Shown here: positions 62,051 through 64,000 of the stretch, in pieces
How the letters are laid out: the number at the start of each line of letters is the position of its first letter
How positions within the stretch are numbered: position 1 is the stretch's first letter
NCBI RefSeq assembly: GCF_029407905.1
Contig: NC_073629.1
Coordinates: 54,882,301 to 54,946,300 of the forward strand
Source: Bubalus kerabau
Taxonomy: Eukaryota > Chordata > Mammalia > Artiodactyla > Bovidae
Length of the DNA stretch: 64,000 bases
Reading direction: 5' to 3'
Translations under genes and position numbers: made by a program
Notes under the pieces: generated by a model
What the model saw: only the letters and a program-made list of their open reading frames with translations
Told to the model about the DNA's origin: nothing
Database searches by the model: none

Positions 62051-62955
62051 GAGGAGAAATGGCCATTCCCCAAAAATGAGTATCAATTTTTAATATGCAT
62101 CAGAGAGAGAATAGAAGTCATTCATTTTCTTTATCCAATAACATGACATTTAATGTGCCACATGCTGAGGATTTATGATGCAAAGTCAGAATCCTTATAC
62201 TCAAGGCTGATCAAAGTGGACAGATGTCAAATAAACAGAACCTCAAATATGTAAAGATAACACTTATGAACCTGTGATCTTGGGCATCACTGGTAGTGAT
62301 AATAAACATAATAATAATACAAAGAATATATATAAAACTGTTATTGCCTATAGGCATAATGTTAAGCTTTTTCTCTGGAAATTTAAACTTAATCCTCCTA
62401 AAGTTGTTCTGAAGCAGCTAGTCTTATTATCCACATTTTCTATATGTGAACTAGGAAGCACAAACTGCTTAAATAAATTGCCTAAGGTTACACACTAGCA
62501 AGTAGCAGGAGACAACAGCAGCATAAACTACAATCTGACAATCACATTGGACATATAGTTTAGGAAAATTTCCTGAAAAAGAAGGGGAATATAAGTTGAA
62601 ATATTTGTGCATGTTTTTTTTTTTGTTTTTTTTTTTTTCACCCTTGTTTAGGTTGGGATGTTATCCAAAGGGAAGAGCCCCAGGTAAACATGCAAATATA
62701 TGAGATTGTGAGTTTGTACAACTGCAATTAATTCTGACTGCTTGATACCTGGGGCAGATGAAAGAAAATAGCACTGGGCGGGGTACTGAAAGGAGACATG
62801 CAGGGTCTCTGGTGACACTCAGAAGCTTGAATGCTTTGTAAGAAGCTCCTGGAACATTTTAAGCAGAAAGTGAAAATGACACAGAAGGACTCATTTGTAC
62901 AGAACAAGTCTCCTTGGTAGGAATCTAAAGTGCTTTGGTTCTTCTTATTCCTTAG
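62051..62955 (+). repeat. Rest of intron 7 of copy 2, with a MIR SINE at about 62320-62545
   Basis: MIR-like text in sense orientation (taggcataatgttaagc, aacttaatcctcc, ttattatccacatttt, gcctaaggttacacactagc). A T-rich tract lies at 62612-62640. No gene. Confidence 0.65.
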
Positions 62956-63058
62956 ACAAATGAGGTCCTCCAGAACTTCCTGCAGTCTCAGGTGGCAATT
63001 GAGATATCCATCCTGCAGTCAGATAAAGCCCTCACTGATGCAGCAAAGGCCATAGCAG
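62956..63058 (+). CDS. GBP: GBP copy 2, coding exon 8
   Basis: Acceptor attccttag, 103 nt, donor gtatgg (GT intact, unlike the GC in copy 1). It encodes residues 456-489 (TNEVLQNFLQSQ to DAAKAIA). It lies 3.7 kb after exon 7 because of a BovB insertion; the same intron in copy 1 is 319 bp. Confidence 0.93.
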
Positions 63059-63386
63059 GTATGGGGCTCATATCTTAGCAGGGTGGGATGTTCATTCAAT
63101 GCCCTTTAACAGATCAAATAAAGATCTTTCCAAAATAATGAGCTTCCACTTCTTCTGTGGAATACACACTGCTAAATCTGAAAATAACAGAGTTGTGGTT
63201 GGATATCAGCCAGATGGTCAAGGCCTTTCCCATCGTATTCTCAAATCTGCTCCTGATGTGTGGCACCAGGTGAATTCTGAGATTTCCCACTCTCTTTTCA
63301 AAGCTGATTTGGTTTCTAATCTCAAGAAAGTAGAGTTTGAGTCTAATCTGTTACTTGCTTCTCTTTCTGAAACCTTTGTTGGGCAG

Positions 63387-63580
63387 AGGAGCGAGCCAGG
63401 AAGGAGGCAACTGAGAGGGAACGCGAATTGCTAATACAGAAACAATAGGAGCAGCAACAGCAGATGGAAGCTCAAGACAGAAGTCTCAGGGAAAACATAG
63501 CCCAGCTGAGAGAGAAGCTGGAGAGAGAAAGAGAAAACTTTGAGAAAGAGAAGGAAAGCCTACTGGAACACAGACTGAAG
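63387..63580 (+). pseudogene. GBP: GBP copy 2, coding exon 9 with premature stop
   Basis: Acceptor gttgggcag, 194 nt, donor gtaagt. It has the same length as copy 1 exon 9 and the same coiled-coil pattern. TAG at 63446-63448 is in frame (QKQ*EQQQQMEAQ) where copy 1 has a Gln codon, consistent with a CAG-to-TAG change. The frame is open again after the stop (ENIAQLREKLERERENFEKE). Confidence 0.92.
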
Positions 63581-64000
63581 GTAAGTCTGGCATGGCCTCA
63601 CCAGTTCTTGACAGACACTGAGCTGACACATCAAGAAGGAATGGGTAAAAGTTAAAGCAAAATTAAAAAAAAAAAAAAAAAAAAAAGCACTACTGGCATT
63701 ACCACATTTGCTTTAATTAAAGTTTTGAATCCTGGCTTTTCAAAAGACCTTTGAATTTTGCTCCACACTGAGACCCTGGAGAGGCTATGATGACTTTGGT
63801 CCCTCTAAGTACTTAAAAAATATAAATATCATCTCCAAGGTTTTAGGTGCTATGTAGTTGTGATTCTAGGATGATCTCATGGGGGTTTCATGGATTATCA
63901 AACAACAATTCCATCCAGATGTTTTTAATATTAGCAGCAACTTGGTACTTTGCTAAGATTACTGTCAATGATCAGGAACCTTACAAGCACAAAGACTCTA
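63581..64000 (+). other. Start of intron 9 of GBP copy 2
   Basis: Poly-A at 63664-63687. The end of the window matches copy 1 intron 9 about 540 bp before exon 10, so the last exon should start near position 64530 if no insertion intervenes. Confidence 0.6.

Larger units (their letters stand above)
46061..63580 (+). pseudogene. GBP: GBP copy 2: guanylate-binding protein 6-like gene, coding exons 1-9, probably a pseudogene
   Basis: A second GBP on the same strand about 11 kb after copy 1. Visible coding exons: 46088-46277, 48097-48224, 48886-48995, 49178-49374, 56997-57242, 57925-58205, 59057-59269, 62956-63058, 63387-63580. The last exon is expected about 0.5 kb past the window edge, judging from the intron 9 sequence shared with copy 1. 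The GTPase motifs are intact: GLYRTGKS, S73/T75, DTEGLGD and TVRD. Lesions: the exon 1 donor is TT instead of GT (46278-46279), and exon 9 has an in-frame TAG at 63446-63448 (codon 510) that would remove most of the effector-domain helices. Transposons fill intron 1 (BovB), intron 4 (L1 plus BovB) and intron 7 (BovB). It has fewer frame lesions than copy 1, so a truncated product is conceivable if exon 1 splicing can be bypassed. Confidence 0.85.

Overview
The window looks like nuclear DNA of a ruminant, probably a bovid such as cattle. It is AT-rich and packed with BovB (RTE-type) LINEs, BOV-A2 and Bov-tA SINEs and artiodactyl L1s, a combination typical of pecoran ruminants. The species cannot be fixed from the sequence alone. 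The only cellular genes I can support are two tandem, same-strand (+) guanylate-binding protein (GBP) copies of the GBP4/6/7-like type. GBPs are interferon-induced dynamin-superfamily GTPases of cell-autonomous immunity.

Layout. 1-18.7 kb: upstream DNA, mostly an old antisense L1, BovB copies (one nested inside another in opposite orientation) and SINEs. 18.75-35.25 kb: GBP copy 1, all ten coding exons visible (about 628 codons), with a near-full-length antisense L1 in its second coding intron. 35.3-46.0 kb: spacer with a BovB > L1 > BOV-A2 nest and a second copy of the old L1. 46.06-63.58 kb: GBP copy 2, coding exons 1-9; exon 10 should lie just past the right edge. Its introns hold BovB copies, one close to full length, and an inverted L1.

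Both copies keep the GTPase motifs (P-loop GLYRTGKS, switch residues, DTEGLGD, T/A-VRD) but both look broken. Copy 1 has lost the acceptor AG of its first coding intron (now GG), has a 2-bp deletion that frameshifts exon 4, and has a GC donor after exon 8. Copy 2 has lost the donor GT of the same first intron (now TT) and has an in-frame TAG in exon 9. Exon lengths are otherwise identical between copies (190, 128, 110, 195/197, 246, 281, 213, 103, 194 nt). The third coding intron carries U12-type (minor spliceosome) signals in both copies.

The paralogous flanks (old L1, MIR-like SINE, microsatellite) define a tandem unit of about 36 kb. The first ~170 bases of the window match the 3' flank of copy 1, which suggests another GBP copy just to the left. 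Nearly everything else is transposon history, and paired filled and empty sites between the two units allow many insertions to be ordered in time.
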